Shown: positions 35,935-44,831 of the stretch, one piece after another
How positions within the stretch are numbered: position 1 is the stretch's first letter
Layout of the letters: each line of letters opens with the position of its first letter
Origin: Lentihominibacter hominis
GTDB taxonomy: Bacteria; Bacillota; Clostridia; Peptostreptococcales; Anaerovoracaceae
Assembly (NCBI RefSeq): GCF_014385065.1
Contig: NZ_JACRTA010000001.1
Location: forward strand, 62,001-126,000
Direction: 5' to 3'
Length of the DNA: 64,000 nt
The notes under the pieces: generated by a model
Databases searched by the model: none
What the model saw: the letters and a program-made list of their open reading frames with translations, nothing else
Told to the model about the DNA's origin: nothing
Program-made: the position numbers and the translations under genes

Positions 35935-36140
35935 TATTCAGTTGCGCCATAAGCTGTCACGGAGCATAGCTCCTGCAGCTCTGACGGGGGACCTTCCTGC
36001 GATTCGTCCCTCATTGAGATAGGTCTCCCTGCTTTCTCATCTGCTTTGCTTATTTTGGGTGCCATCACCCGAATCAAGGTTCTGTCAACAGCTTGAGGTG
36101 GAGACTTGCGAAGCAAATACTGCCGTCTGTTGACAGGTTC
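35935..36140. other. GC-richer structured block downstream of tsf
   Basis: About 205 bases visibly richer in G+C than the flanks. Contains a perfect 10-base inverted repeat CTGTCAACAG (36082-36091) / CTGTTGACAG (36127-36136), and local hairpins GGAGC-ATA-GCTCC, GGGTG-CCAT-CACCC and TTGC-GAA-GCAA. One minus-strand frame of 60 codons spans it but has no clear ribosome binding site. It could be a repetitive intergenic element or a structured 3' RNA of the tsf transcript. Confidence 0.5.
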
Positions 36141-37067
36141 TTATTTCTTAGCAGCTGCTGCCTGCTGTGCGGCTACTTCTGCTGCAAAATCTTCTTCTTT
36201 CTTCTCAATTCCTTCACCGACTTCATATCTTATCATCGATGCTACAGCCATATCTTTTCCGGCTGACTTAGCCGCGCCGTCAACATACTCTTTAACTGTA
36301 AGATCTCCATCCTTAACGAACTTTTGATCAACAAGGCATACTTCCTTAAGTATCGCCTTAATCTTACCTGGAATGATTCTATCAAGAAGTTCTTCCTTTT
36401 TGCCTTCATTGAGGAGCTGCTGTTTAGCGATTTCTGTTTCAGATGCAAGCCAATCCTGATCCACCTGAGTTTCATCAAGAAATTTAGGATTCATAGATGC
36501 TACCTGCATAGCAACATCCTTACCTACTACAGCTATATCATCAGCAGTAGCATCAGTCTTGATACCTACTATTACACCAATACTTCCGTTGCCGTGAATA
36601 TATCCAGTATATACAACACCCGGTTCCGCAAGCCTTTCAAATCTCCTGATGCTCATGTTTTCGCCTATAGTAGCAATCTTATTGGTAAGAACATCCTGAA
36701 CGCTTCCTTCATCTCCGTAAGGGAGTGCCATGAAAGCATCCATATCGGCAGCATCATTTTCAAGAGCCATTTTAGCCAGCGTCTCTACAAATGATACGAA
36801 TTCATCATTCTTTGCAACAAAATCTGTTTCGGAATTCACCTCAACGATAGCCGCAGCCTTTCCGTCTTCAGCAAAGGCAGTTTTAACAAGACCCATGGCA
36901 GCAACTCTGCCTGCTTTCTTAGCTGCTTTAGCAAGACCTTTTTCTCTTAAAAGCTCCACTGCCTTATCCATATCTCCATCGGTTTCCACTAAAACCTTCT
37001 TACAATCCATCATACCTGCGCCTGTCATTTCACGCAGTTCTTTTACCATCTGAGCTGTTACAGCCAT
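36141..37067 (-). CDS. tsf: Translation elongation factor Ts
   Basis: 308 aa. Guanine nucleotide exchange factor for EF-Tu. The N-terminal UBA-like domain reads TAQMVKELREMTGAGMMDCKKVL, and the core has the signature VEVNSETDFVAKNDEF (near 77). AGGAGG precedes ATG. It follows rpsB by about 51 bases in the usual rpsB-tsf order. The short Ala-rich C-terminus (FAAEVAAQQAAAAKK) is ordinary. Confidence 0.97.
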   Translation of the reverse strand: MAVTAQMVKELREMTGAGMMDCKKVLVETDGDMDKAVELLREKGLAKAAKKAGRVAAMGLVKTAFAEDGKAAAIVEVNSETDFVAKNDEFVSFVETLAKMALENDAADMDAFMALPYGDEGSVQDVLTNKIATIGENMSIRRFERLAEPGVVYTGYIHGNGSIGVIVGIKTDATADDIAVVGKDVAMQVASMNPKFLDETQVDQDWLASETEIAKQQLLNEGKKEELLDRIIPGKIKAILKEVCLVDQKFVKDGDLTVKEYVDGAAKSAGKDMAVASMIRYEVGEGIEKKEEDFAAEVAAQQAAAAKK

Positions 37068-37118
37068 GATATCGTTCCTCCTATATTAATTGCTCTTATG
37101 CAAATCATTATCCTACTA

Positions 37119-37892
37119 TTAAGCTTCTGCCTTTTCTTCTGCGATTTCTGCAGCATCTTCAGATTCGGCAGCTTCGGCAGAACCTGCCTCTTCGCCTTCG
37201 TCAAAGCTTTCGCCCTGCTTAGCTTCAATGATAGCATCTGCCATACATCCTGCAATTAGCTTGACCGCTCTGATAGCATCGTCATTTGCAGGAATTATAT
37301 AGTCGACATCATCAGGATCACAGTTTGTATCTACAATACCCACAACAGGGATTCCCAGAATCCTTGCTTCTTTTACGGCAATCTTTTCTTTCTTAGGGTC
37401 GACAACAAATATAGCTCCAGGCATACCCTTCATGTCTTTGATTCCGCCCAAGAACTTCTCTAACTTTTCGAGTTCCAGTCTGAGCTTGATAACTTCCTTC
37501 TTTGACAGCTTTTCAAAAGTTCCGTCTTCTTCCATAGTCTTTATATCGTTAAGTCTCTTTATTCTTCCGGATATGGTCTTGTAATTTGTAAGCATACCGC
37601 CCAGCCATCTCTGATTTACATAGTACATATCACATCTCTTGGCCTCATCAAGGATAGCAGCCTGAGCCTGCTTCTTGGTTCCTACAAAAAGAATCGGTTT
37701 TCCGCTTTCTGCCACTTCCTTCATGAAAGCATATGCTTCATCTATCTTCTTGACAGTCTTCTGCAAGTCGATAATATATATTCCGTTTCTTTCTGTAAAA
37801 ATGTAAGGAGCCATCTTAGGGTTCCATCTTCTTGTCTGGTGTCCGAAATGCACACCTGCTTCCAATAATTGTTTCATTGAAATTACTGACAT
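37119..37892 (-). CDS. rpsB: 30S ribosomal protein S2
   Basis: 257 aa. Starts [23 protein letters not shown] after GAGGAG; a 20-codon longer frame exists but the family alignment and the ribosome binding site support this start. [29 protein letters not shown] and [13 protein letters not shown] are S2 signatures. The acidic tail ([19 protein letters not shown] minus its ends) is somewhat longer than usual. Confidence 0.97.
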   Translation of the reverse strand: MSVISMKQLLEAGVHFGHQTRRWNPKMAPYIFTERNGIYIIDLQKTVKKIDEAYAFMKEVAESGKPILFVGTKKQAQAAILDEAKRCDMYYVNQRWLGGMLTNYKTISGRIKRLNDIKTMEEDGTFEKLSKKEVIKLRLELEKLEKFLGGIKDMKGMPGAIFVVDPKKEKIAVKEARILGIPVVGIVDTNCDPDDVDYIIPANDDAIRAVKLIAGCMADAIIEAKQGESFDEGEEAGSAEAAESEDAAEIAEEKAEA

Positions 37893-38081
37893 GTTGTTTT
37901 CTCCTCTCGGTTTTCTTCTTCCACCGCAGTACACACCGGGAAAAACCTCCAAAGCGGTAATCTGTCCACTATCAAGGCACCGGTTCCCGGAATTCTGCCA
38001 TGTGTAAACTATAAATATCTTCTGATCTCACAATAAAATAAGACCAACTGTTACTATACTACAAAACTCCTTTGATTGCAA
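37893..38081 (-). promoter_or_regulatory. rpsB promoter and leader
   Basis: On the minus strand -35 TTGCAA (38076-38081) and -10 TATAGT (complement at 38053-38058) are 17 bases apart. A leader of about 150 bases follows before rpsB, longer than needed for translation, with complementary stretches such as CCGGGAACCGG. It may carry an S2 autoregulatory structure; I cannot assign a known class. Confidence 0.6.
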
Positions 38082-38096
38082 TGGTTTTAACAATAT

Positions 38097-38444
38097 TTAC
38101 CCAAATTTTTTTGCAAGATATCTTCCAAGAATTTCTTTAGCTTTAGAATATGTATTTCTCCCCATATATACTTTTAAATTTTTCTCCATGAAAATAGTAT
38201 TGTGCGACATTACAACTATTTTATCCATATTTATTACATAGCTTCTGTGACAGTGCATAAACCGCCTGTCCAGATGCCTCATAACATCGGGAAACTTACC
38301 GTAAAATTCAATACATGATTGTTCCGGATAAAATTCACCGTCAATATATACTTTTATTTTCCGAAGATTTTTTTCCATGTACAGGATATCATTTAGCCGA
38401 AGTATATATGTCTCCTGTCTCTTACTAATAATAAATTTATTCAA
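38097..38444 (-). CDS. Stand-alone LytTR-domain DNA-binding protein
   Basis: About 115 aa. A single LytTR domain: LNDILYMEKNLRKIKVYIDG, FPDVMRHLDRRFMHCHRSYVINMDKI and MGRNTYSKAKEILGRYL. No receiver domain, unlike AgrA/LytR. I prefer TTG at 38442-38444, 8 bases after AAGGGGG; the TTG two codons earlier is only 2 bases from that site. It lies between rpoZ and rpsB on the same strand, and its ribosome binding site is inside a hairpin. Confidence 0.8.
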   Translation of the reverse strand: MNKFIISKRQETYILRLNDILYMEKNLRKIKVYIDGEFYPEQSCIEFYGKFPDVMRHLDRRFMHCHRSYVINMDKIVVMSHNTIFMEKNLKVYMGRNTYSKAKEILGRYLAKKFG

Positions 38445-38451
38445 AATCAAA

Positions 38452-38494
38452 ACCCCCTTCCTGATACAATATTATTGTTTCACATTAAGGGGGT
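38452..38494 (-). terminator. Hairpin after rpoZ that also covers the LytTR ribosome binding site
   Basis: On the minus strand ACCCCCTT (complement 38487-38494) pairs with AAGGGGGT (38452-38459), with an inner ACAAT-AAT-ATTGT stem, followed by TTTTGATTTT. It can serve as the rho-independent terminator of yicC-gmk-rpoZ. The AAGGGGG arm is also the Shine-Dalgarno of the LytTR gene, so readthrough mRNA would have this site hidden. Confidence 0.65.
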
Positions 38495-38543
38495 ATTTTC
38501 CGTTTAAAATATACGACATAATGCCGTTTTAACAGACATTGCT

Positions 38544-38744
38544 CTATTCAATATCGTTTTCTCTGTAAGTTATCAGATCTTCAGCAATCTCATTGGCTGC
38601 TATTGAAACAGGCTTTTCAACATCTGCCTCAGTAAGTTTCGGCATGCCCTCTATTATATCTCTGGCTCTTTTTGCTGCCAGGATCACTAAAGTATATCTG
38701 CTGTCTACTTTAGTCCTGATTTTATTTATAGATGGGTATAACAT
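38544..38744 (-). CDS. rpoZ: RNA polymerase omega subunit
   Basis: 66 aa. [20 protein letters not shown] and [13 protein letters not shown] are the conserved omega motifs, and [15 protein letters not shown] is the C-terminal half. It overlaps the gmk stop by one base, the usual gmk-rpoZ order in Firmicutes. Helps assemble RNA polymerase. Confidence 0.95.
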   Translation of the reverse strand: MLYPSINKIRTKVDSRYTLVILAAKRARDIIEGMPKLTEADVEKPVSIAANEIAEDLITYRENDIE

Positions 38745-39358
38745 TATAACTCCTCCTTATATCTGCTGACGATATTGTCAACCTCTATGTCGTTTAGTTT
38801 ACACTGTTCGGCTGTTATTATAGCTCTTACACGATTTATAGCCACATCAAGCTCTTCGTTTATCACTCTGTAATCGTACTGGTCTATGGACGATATCTCA
38901 GAAAGAGCTGTTCCAAGTCGTCTGGCCATGGTCTCCTCAGTCTCCGAACCTCTGGATTTTATCCTGTTTTTCAGTTCTTCTATAGATGGCGGCAGTATGA
39001 AAATGAACACCCCTTCCGGATAAGATTTTTTCACCTGCAAGGCTCCCTGTACGTCTATTTCCAGTATTACATCTATTCCCTGTTCCAGCCATTCCATGAC
39101 ATTTTTTTTAGGAGTGCCGTAAAAATTGCCATATACGTTGGCATATTCCATGAATCCGCCGTCTTCGATCAGCTGCTCAAAAGACTGCTGATCCACGAAA
39201 TGATAGTGAACCTTATCAATCTCTCCTTTTCGGGGCATCCGCGTCGTCATGGAGACAGACATCCTGATATTTCTTTCTTCGTCTAACACTTCTTTACAAA
39301 TCGTTCCCTTACCGGCTCCGGAAGGTCCCGAAATCACAAACAGTTTGCCTTTCGTCAT
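38744..39358 (-). CDS. gmk: Guanylate kinase
   Basis: About 204 aa. P-loop GPSGAGKGT at residues ~10-18; [21 protein letters not shown] is the GMP-binding segment; [12 protein letters not shown] follows. ATP-dependent GMP to GDP. Start at ATG 39356-39358 ([11 protein letters not shown]) with AGGAG 7 bases upstream; a longer frame lacks support. Downstream of yicC. The remA (DUF370) gene often found between yicC and gmk in Firmicutes is missing here. Confidence 0.97.
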   Translation of the reverse strand: MTKGKLFVISGPSGAGKGTICKEVLDEERNIRMSVSMTTRMPRKGEIDKVHYHFVDQQSFEQLIEDGGFMEYANVYGNFYGTPKKNVMEWLEQGIDVILEIDVQGALQVKKSYPEGVFIFILPPSIEELKNRIKSRGSETEETMARRLGTALSEISSIDQYDYRVINEELDVAINRVRAIITAEQCKLNDIEVDNIVSRYKEEL

Positions 39359-39450
39359 ATCTACGCTCCTAAAATATCTATGTCTTTTTACTTGTCTGAA
39401 CAATAATTATAACACCCTTTTTTTACGTCTTCAAGCATTAATATTGACAG

Positions 39451-40335
39451 TTATTCTATATTTTGTACCTGTTCTCTGATCTTTTCTATCTCGCTCTTTG
39501 TTTCCAGCATAAGAGCTGTGATTTCCAGATCATTGGATTTTGATCCTATAGTATTTGCTTCTCTGTTCATTTCCTGCACTAAAAAATCCAGTTTTTTTCC
39601 CACAGGACTTGCTTCCAATGTAAGTATATTCTTAAGCTGTACCATATGACTGTCAAGTCGTACAAGTTCTTCGGTAATATTAGACTTGTCAGCGAAAACA
39701 GCTGCTTCCATGAGAATTCTTTCCTCGGGAACATCCACTGCATCTTCGGTCAATTCCTTTATCCTGTTGTACATCTTTTCTGTATAATCCTTTACCACCA
39801 GGGGAGCTCTTATTTCTATTTTCTTAACTATTCCCCTCACCAGCTCACCCCTCATCATAAGATCCTCGGTAAGCTTGCCGCCTTCAACAGCACGCATATC
39901 ATCCAAATTATCGGTGGCAATAGTAACAGCCTGCTCTATGGCTCTGATGACTTCCTCTTCATCCTCCACATCGGGAATGGCTTTCATAACATCAGGCATG
40001 GTAGACACCAGCTGAATATCTATGTCTCCACTGAGTCCATATGTATTTTTAAGTTCATTGAGATTGTCGATATACTGTTTTGCAACAAGGGTGTTCAGTT
40101 TCACCAGCATATCATCCTCTGTTATATTCTCTACCATTATTGAAATCTCAGCTTTCCCTCTTTTTACCTTTTTCTTTGCTATGGCTTTTATCTTTTCCTC
40201 AGCAAAAGAATAACGCTTTGGCATTTTTATATTTATATCGGAATATCTGTGATTAACTGTCTTTATCTCTGCCGTTATGCTCCTCTTGCCATCTGAGTAT
40301 TCTCCTCTGCCAAAACCTGTCATACTTTTTATCAT
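39451..40335 (-). CDS. yicC: YicC family endoribonuclease
   Basis: About 294 aa. N-terminal MIKSMTGFGRGE is diagnostic. The YicC-N domain continues VNHRYSDINIKMP; the C-terminal DUF1732 part contains GKKLDFLVQEMNREANTIGSK (shown in part), the conserved active region. The family cleaves certain RNAs endonucleolytically. Start at ATG 40333-40335 after GGGGA. A minus-strand promoter (TTTATT-N17-TATACT) lies upstream near 40,460, divergent from rqcH. Confidence 0.93.
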   Translation of the reverse strand: MIKSMTGFGRGEYSDGKRSITAEIKTVNHRYSDINIKMPKRYSFAEEKIKAIAKKKVKRGKAEISIMVENITEDDMLVKLNTLVAKQYIDNLNELKNTYGLSGDIDIQLVSTMPDVMKAIPDVEDEEEVIRAIEQAVTIATDNLDDMRAVEGGKLTEDLMMRGELVRGIVKKIEIRAPLVVKDYTEKMYNRIKELTEDAVDVPEERILMEAAVFADKSNITEELVRLDSHMVQLKNILTLEASPVGKKLDFLVQEMNREANTIGSKSNDLEITALMLETKSEIEKIREQVQNIE

Positions 40336-40481
40336 CTTTTTCCCCATTTCTTTTCTTTGTATGATAATATGGATATGCGGCATGCAAGCCCCCGGCAGGC
40401 ATACCTGACTGACTGCGTTTTGCTGGAAACGCTTTTCCAGTTCCTGAAATCAGTATACCATGAATCAAGGAGGAAATAAAT

Positions 40482-42197
40482 ATGTCCTTTGACGGCATCG
40501 CTACGTATGCAGCTGTAAAAGAACTCAAAACTAAATTACAGCTGGGAAAAATAGAAAAAATATATCAACCTCAGCCTGAGCAGCTGCTACTCATAATACA
40601 TACAAAACAAGGTAAACAAAAATTATTCATGTCTGCCGGCGGAAACCATTCTGCTGTATATCTTATCAATGAAACTCCGGAGAATCCCGCTATTCCTCCG
40701 GTATTTTGCATGGTTCTGAGAAAACACCTGAATGCAGCCAGAATAACTGACATACAGCAATATCAAAATGACAGAATAATAGAAATCTTTATGGAAACTG
40801 TCAACGAACTTGGATTCTCTGTAAACAAGAAACTCATAATAGAACTAATGGGAAAACATAGCAACATACTGCTCACAGATGTGACTACAGGAAAAATAAT
40901 AGACAGCATCAAACATGTTTCCATAGATGTAAACAGAGCAAGGCAGGTACTGCCCGGAAAATCCTATGAATATCCTCCCGCACAAGATAAAGTACCCTTC
41001 TGCATGATCACTGAGTCAGATATGGAAAGACTGATTTCAGATGAACCTCAGCCTGAACGCAGGGTCCTTTCAGAAATACAAGGTGTTTCTCCGGCTCTTG
41101 CCGAGACAATCGCATGCTCCCGGGATCCCATAATATGTTTTGATAAGCTCAGGGAAATCATAAGCTCAATAGATAACGACAATACAACACCTGTCGTTTA
41201 TATTGACAGTGATAGCAAGCCTGTGGATTTTCATATAACTCCTCTTGTACCTTTTGAAAAGACTTATGTAAGACTGAATTTCAATACATTCAGCGAAGCA
41301 GCACATTATTTTTTCAGCCACAGAGAAACATCCAATACTGTAAAACAGAAATCAAATGATCTTCTCAAGATAATGAGGACTCATCTTTCCAAACTCCGCC
41401 TAAAAACACAGCGGCTTAGAGAAGATCTTCACAAAGCAGAGAACTCTGACAAATACAGATTATACGGTGAACTTCTCATGGCAAACCTAAACATCCCGAA
41501 TACGGGCGATACATCTGTAAATGTCGTCAATTACTATGACGGCTCTACAGTTCGCATACCTCTTGATCCTAAATATCCTCCTGCTAAAAATGCGCAGAAT
41601 TTCTATAAAAAATACGGAAAATCGAAGACCGCGGTAAAAGAAAAGAAAATTCAGCTCGATGAAGTTTCCAGACAAATAGAATATCTTGAATCAGTGTCAT
41701 CTTATCTGGAACGTGTCAAAACCATAGAAGAAACTGATCTTCTTAAACAGGAACTGATAGATTCCGGCTTTATACGCTATAAAAAAACGAAACGCGGACA
41801 GATAAAGAAAAACAAACCTAAACCTTACAGCTACACGCTGTCGTCAGGAAAAACTGTATTAGTGGGAAGAAATAATAAAGAAAATGACTGGCTTACTCTA
41901 AAAAAAGCCGCTTCCTCCGATTTATGGTTTCACACTAAGGATATCCCGGGATCACACACTATACTGATTCTTAACGGAGAAAATCCCACAAAAGAAGATC
42001 TTTTCGAGGCTGCTTCCATCGCCGCATTCCATAGCAAAGGTTCAGATTCGGAAAATGTTCCTGTAGATTACACTAAAATCCGCTATGTAAAAAAACCAAG
42101 CGGATCAAATCCGGGTATGGTGATATTCACCAATAATAAAACACTTTATGTGAATCCGCAGCTTCCCGCTTCAGCATCAGCCGAGAGCCACATCTAA
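40482..42197 (+). CDS. rqcH: RqcH/Rqc2 homologue, NFACT-family ribosome quality control protein
   Basis: 571 aa. NFACT-N domain begins MSFDGIATYAAVKELK; the Asp97-Arg98 pair required for alanine tailing in B. subtilis RqcH is present (QNDRII) at the same positions. A coiled coil spans ~280-420, and the C-terminal NFACT-R domain has GRNNKENDWLTLKKAASSDL in part and DLWFHTKDIPGSHTIL. It binds stalled 50S subunits and adds Ala tails. Often mis-annotated fibronectin-binding. AGGAGG precedes ATG. Its last 21 bases overlap the convergent ZIP gene. Confidence 0.95.
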   Translation: MSFDGIATYAAVKELKTKLQLGKIEKIYQPQPEQLLLIIHTKQGKQKLFMSAGGNHSAVYLINETPENPAIPPVFCMVLRKHLNAARITDIQQYQNDRIIEIFMETVNELGFSVNKKLIIELMGKHSNILLTDVTTGKIIDSIKHVSIDVNRARQVLPGKSYEYPPAQDKVPFCMITESDMERLISDEPQPERRVLSEIQGVSPALAETIACSRDPIICFDKLREIISSIDNDNTTPVVYIDSDSKPVDFHITPLVPFEKTYVRLNFNTFSEAAHYFFSHRETSNTVKQKSNDLLKIMRTHLSKLRLKTQRLREDLHKAENSDKYRLYGELLMANLNIPNTGDTSVNVVNYYDGSTVRIPLDPKYPPAKNAQNFYKKYGKSKTAVKEKKIQLDEVSRQIEYLESVSSYLERVKTIEETDLLKQELIDSGFIRYKKTKRGQIKKNKPKPYSYTLSSGKTVLVGRNNKENDWLTLKKAASSDLWFHTKDIPGSHTILILNGENPTKEDLFEAASIAAFHSKGSDSENVPVDYTKIRYVKKPSGSNPGMVIFTNNKTLYVNPQLPASASAESHI

Positions 42198-42950
42198 AAC
42201 CATCATAAGAGCAAACCCCAGTCCCGCTCCTATAGTCCCCATATTACTGTGCTCTCCGCTCTGAGACTCCGGTATCAACTCTTCTACAACCACATAAAAC
42301 ATGGCTCCTGCCGCAAATGACAGAAGATATGGAAGAAACGGTATTATCTGGGCAGTCAGCATAATAGTAAGAAAACCTCCAAGCGGCTCAACGATACCCG
42401 AAAGAATCCCGCAAAAAAAAGCTCTCCCGCGTTTCATGCCTTCACTTCTCAAAGGCATCGATATTATAGCGCCTTCCGGAAAGTTTTGTATAGCTATGCC
42501 TATAGACAGTGCTAAAGCTCCCGTCAATGTGATACTGGTATTTCCCAGAGCTGCTCCCGCATATGTCACACCTACCGCCATACCTTCCGGTATATTGTGA
42601 ATAGTCACTGCCAACATCATCATGGTTGTCCTCGAAAATCCGCTTTTCATACCTTCCGGTTTATCAGTATCAAGGTGAAGATGAGGTACAAGAGTATCTA
42701 TTATAAGAAGGAATAATACACCGAGACAAAATCCTATCGCAGCCGGAAACCATGCGACTCCTTGCGCTTCCGACATCTCTATGGAAGGAATCAAAAGCGA
42801 CCAGACAGATGCTGCGATCATTACTCCCGCTGCAAAGCCAAGCAAAGTTTTTTCTAATTTAGGGTTTACTTTTCCCCTCATAAAAAAGACCATCATCGAA
42901 CCCAGAGCTGTCCCTGCAAACGGAATCATCAACACTATAAACTCTGTCAT
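42177..42950 (-). CDS. ZIP-family metal transporter
   Basis: 257 aa, eight hydrophobic segments. The two metal-binding helices carry HNIPEGMAVG and QNFPEGAIIS, and a third conserved segment has VVEELIPES, as in the GufA/ZupT subfamily. A loop with HLHLD probably binds metal. Likely imports zinc or another divalent cation. Convergent with rqcH, overlapping its end. Confidence 0.92.
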   Translation of the reverse strand: MTEFIVLMIPFAGTALGSMMVFFMRGKVNPKLEKTLLGFAAGVMIAASVWSLLIPSIEMSEAQGVAWFPAAIGFCLGVLFLLIIDTLVPHLHLDTDKPEGMKSGFSRTTMMMLAVTIHNIPEGMAVGVTYAGAALGNTSITLTGALALSIGIAIQNFPEGAIISMPLRSEGMKRGRAFFCGILSGIVEPLGGFLTIMLTAQIIPFLPYLLSFAAGAMFYVVVEELIPESQSGEHSNMGTIGAGLGFALMMVLDVALG

Positions 42951-42989
42951 TATCCCACTACCTCCTGATTATAATTTTGTTTCAATATA

Positions 42990-43847
42990 CTACAGCGAAA
43001 CAATCCATCCAGTCATTTTTTCTATTACTTCATCTCCTGTGCTTGAATCATTGCCGTTATGTATCTCATGAAACAGCCCCTTCCATTCTATGTAAGTTAC
43101 ATCATCACCCTGCGCTTTCAGTCCCCTTGCAATCTGCCGGCTTCCTTCCACATCACAAATTTTATCAGCACTTCCATGCATTAACAGAGTCGGTATGCCT
43201 CCGGAACGTCCGTTGTCTTCGCAAGTACCGTTTTCAAGACTTATTCCTATATCAAAACCTTCTACTGCACAAAGAGCTGATATCCTGTTATGTACAAGAG
43301 GGTTTTCTTTAAAAGGTCTTACCATTTTAGGGTTTCCCAGATCATTCTCATTGATCTCCGAGCCGATGGTAAAGGAAGGAGTTATCTTCGACAGAAGTTT
43401 CACCGCTCTGTAAAGAATTGCAGGAACAGGTCTCACAAGTCTAACCCACGGCGCTGATATTATATAGGCAGATATATGATCATTCAGATCCCCACGCGCT
43501 CTGTAATCAAGAACTATATTGCCTCCCATACTGTGTCCGTAAAGAACTATCTGCTTACCAAAATATCTTTCTTCAGTATATTTTATAAGGGCGCTGATAT
43601 CATCAAGTATACACTTTCTGGGCGCGCAATGTCCTCTTTTTCCTGCCGATTCGCCATGTCCCCTGAGATCAAGAGCGCATACAGCCATATTTTTCTTTCT
43701 GAATGCCTCTGCTACTCTGTCGAAACGTCCTCCGTATTCGCCTATACCGTGAACTATACAAATCACTTTGCCGGGATCATCAATATGCCACCTGTATCCC
43801 TGTATTTTGCCCTCACTTAATTCTCTGAGAATAAATTTGTCATACAT
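42990..43847 (-). CDS. Alpha/beta hydrolase, monoacylglycerol lipase-like
   Basis: 285 aa. Oxyanion segment CIVHGIGEYGGRF, DLRGHGES, nucleophile serine in YGHSMGGN, acid in MHGSADKICD, histidine in WKGLFHEIHN. The build matches Hydrolase_4/lysophospholipase-type enzymes. No signal peptide, so intracellular. Same strand as the ZIP gene and 40 bases upstream of it, so possibly cotranscribed. Confidence 0.9.
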   Translation of the reverse strand: MYDKFILRELSEGKIQGYRWHIDDPGKVICIVHGIGEYGGRFDRVAEAFRKKNMAVCALDLRGHGESAGKRGHCAPRKCILDDISALIKYTEERYFGKQIVLYGHSMGGNIVLDYRARGDLNDHISAYIISAPWVRLVRPVPAILYRAVKLLSKITPSFTIGSEINENDLGNPKMVRPFKENPLVHNRISALCAVEGFDIGISLENGTCEDNGRSGGIPTLLMHGSADKICDVEGSRQIARGLKAQGDDVTYIEWKGLFHEIHNGNDSSTGDEVIEKMTGWIVSL

Positions 43848-44039
43848 ATCAGCATACCTTTCTTCTTATAAAAACTATCACAAACAGTATAAACATTACA
43901 TCAGCGCACCTCTTTATTACAAATAAATAAGTTATACTTGTAATGCCTGTATCTGTACACTAAACTCTAAATACATCTCCATTATTAACAGCAGACAGAA
44001 GACAACAGGCTCACAACTCTCGTGAAAGGAGGACGCGCT

Positions 44040-44177
44040 ATGAAAAAGTCATGTACATTATGCGGTTGCACTTACAGCCAGCTGTTTGCATTTAAAACCG
44101 GTCATGTATGCGAGGACTGTCTTCAGCACTTGAAATCTGATTTTCAGGCCGACAGCCAAGTGCGCGCCAAAAACTGA
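44040..44177 (+). CDS. Small zinc-ribbon-like protein, 45 aa
   Basis: Short frame MKKSCTLCGCTYSQLFAF... ending ...DSQVRAKN. Two cysteine pairs (CTLCGC near residue 5-10 and CEDC near 24-27) suggest a single zinc knuckle. A very strong GAAAGGAGG lies 7 bases before the ATG, which is the main reason to call it a gene. The gene is alone on the plus strand between two minus-strand genes. No family recognised. Confidence 0.65.
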   Translation: MKKSCTLCGCTYSQLFAFKTGHVCEDCLQHLKSDFQADSQVRAKN

Positions 44178-44190
44178 TCGACATCGGGCC

Positions 44191-44820
44191 TTACCTTCTA
44201 CGTCTGCTCTTTTTAATGGAGCTGTTTCTTTTTTCAGCTTCGATTCGCTTACGGGTTTTTGGTTTCATTACAGAATATCCGAACCGTCCTATCGCCCGTC
44301 TTTCCAATGCAAAATAATGTCCGTGATTATACGCTATAAGACCGGCTTCATCCAGACACAATCTGCCGTTTTCATCCATTAAATCACTATCCACTGATAC
44401 ACTCACTATCTCGGCGATAAACATATCATGAGTCGGATAATCCTTTTTCTCTATTACTTTGCACTCTATATTTACAGGCGATTCCTCTATGGAAGGACAT
44501 CTCACCACCCTGCTTTCTGCGGCAGTCAGTTTCTGCTCTTTAAATTTATCTACATCGCGTCCTGATCTTACCCCGCAGTAATCTGCTGCTACTGCCAGCT
44601 TTTTTGTTGTAAGATTTATAACAAATTCTCCCGTTTTTTCTATAATATTATGAGAAAATCTTGATTTTCTCACTGAAACATATGTTATAGGCGGGTCTGA
44701 ATTTATTATCCCGGTCCATGCAATTGTTATTATATTACTTACCTTCCCGTCTCCGCATGATACCATGACTGCCGGCACAGGATTCAGCATAGTTCCCGGC
44801 TTAAATACTGTCTTTGGCAT
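44191..44820 (-). CDS. Flavin reductase-like (FMN-binding split barrel) protein
   Basis: 209 aa. Contains the flavin reductase core: NPVPAVMVSCGDGKVSNIIT, AWTGIINSDPPITYVSVRKS, GEFVINLTTK and DYCGVRSGRDVDKF. These proteins bind FMN and may use it with a partner. The extremely basic C-terminus (SSIKKSRRRR) is unusual. It follows rluD by 11 bases. Confidence 0.87.
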   Translation of the reverse strand: MPKTVFKPGTMLNPVPAVMVSCGDGKVSNIITIAWTGIINSDPPITYVSVRKSRFSHNIIEKTGEFVINLTTKKLAVAADYCGVRSGRDVDKFKEQKLTAAESRVVRCPSIEESPVNIECKVIEKKDYPTHDMFIAEIVSVSVDSDLMDENGRLCLDEAGLIAYNHGHYFALERRAIGRFGYSVMKPKTRKRIEAEKRNSSIKKSRRRR

Positions 44821-44831
44821 ATATTTTCTCC

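Noticed and set aside
35934..36116. 60-codon minus-strand frame in the GC-richer block
   Set aside because: It spans several hairpins and has no convincing ribosome binding site or family motif; treated as part of a structured element.
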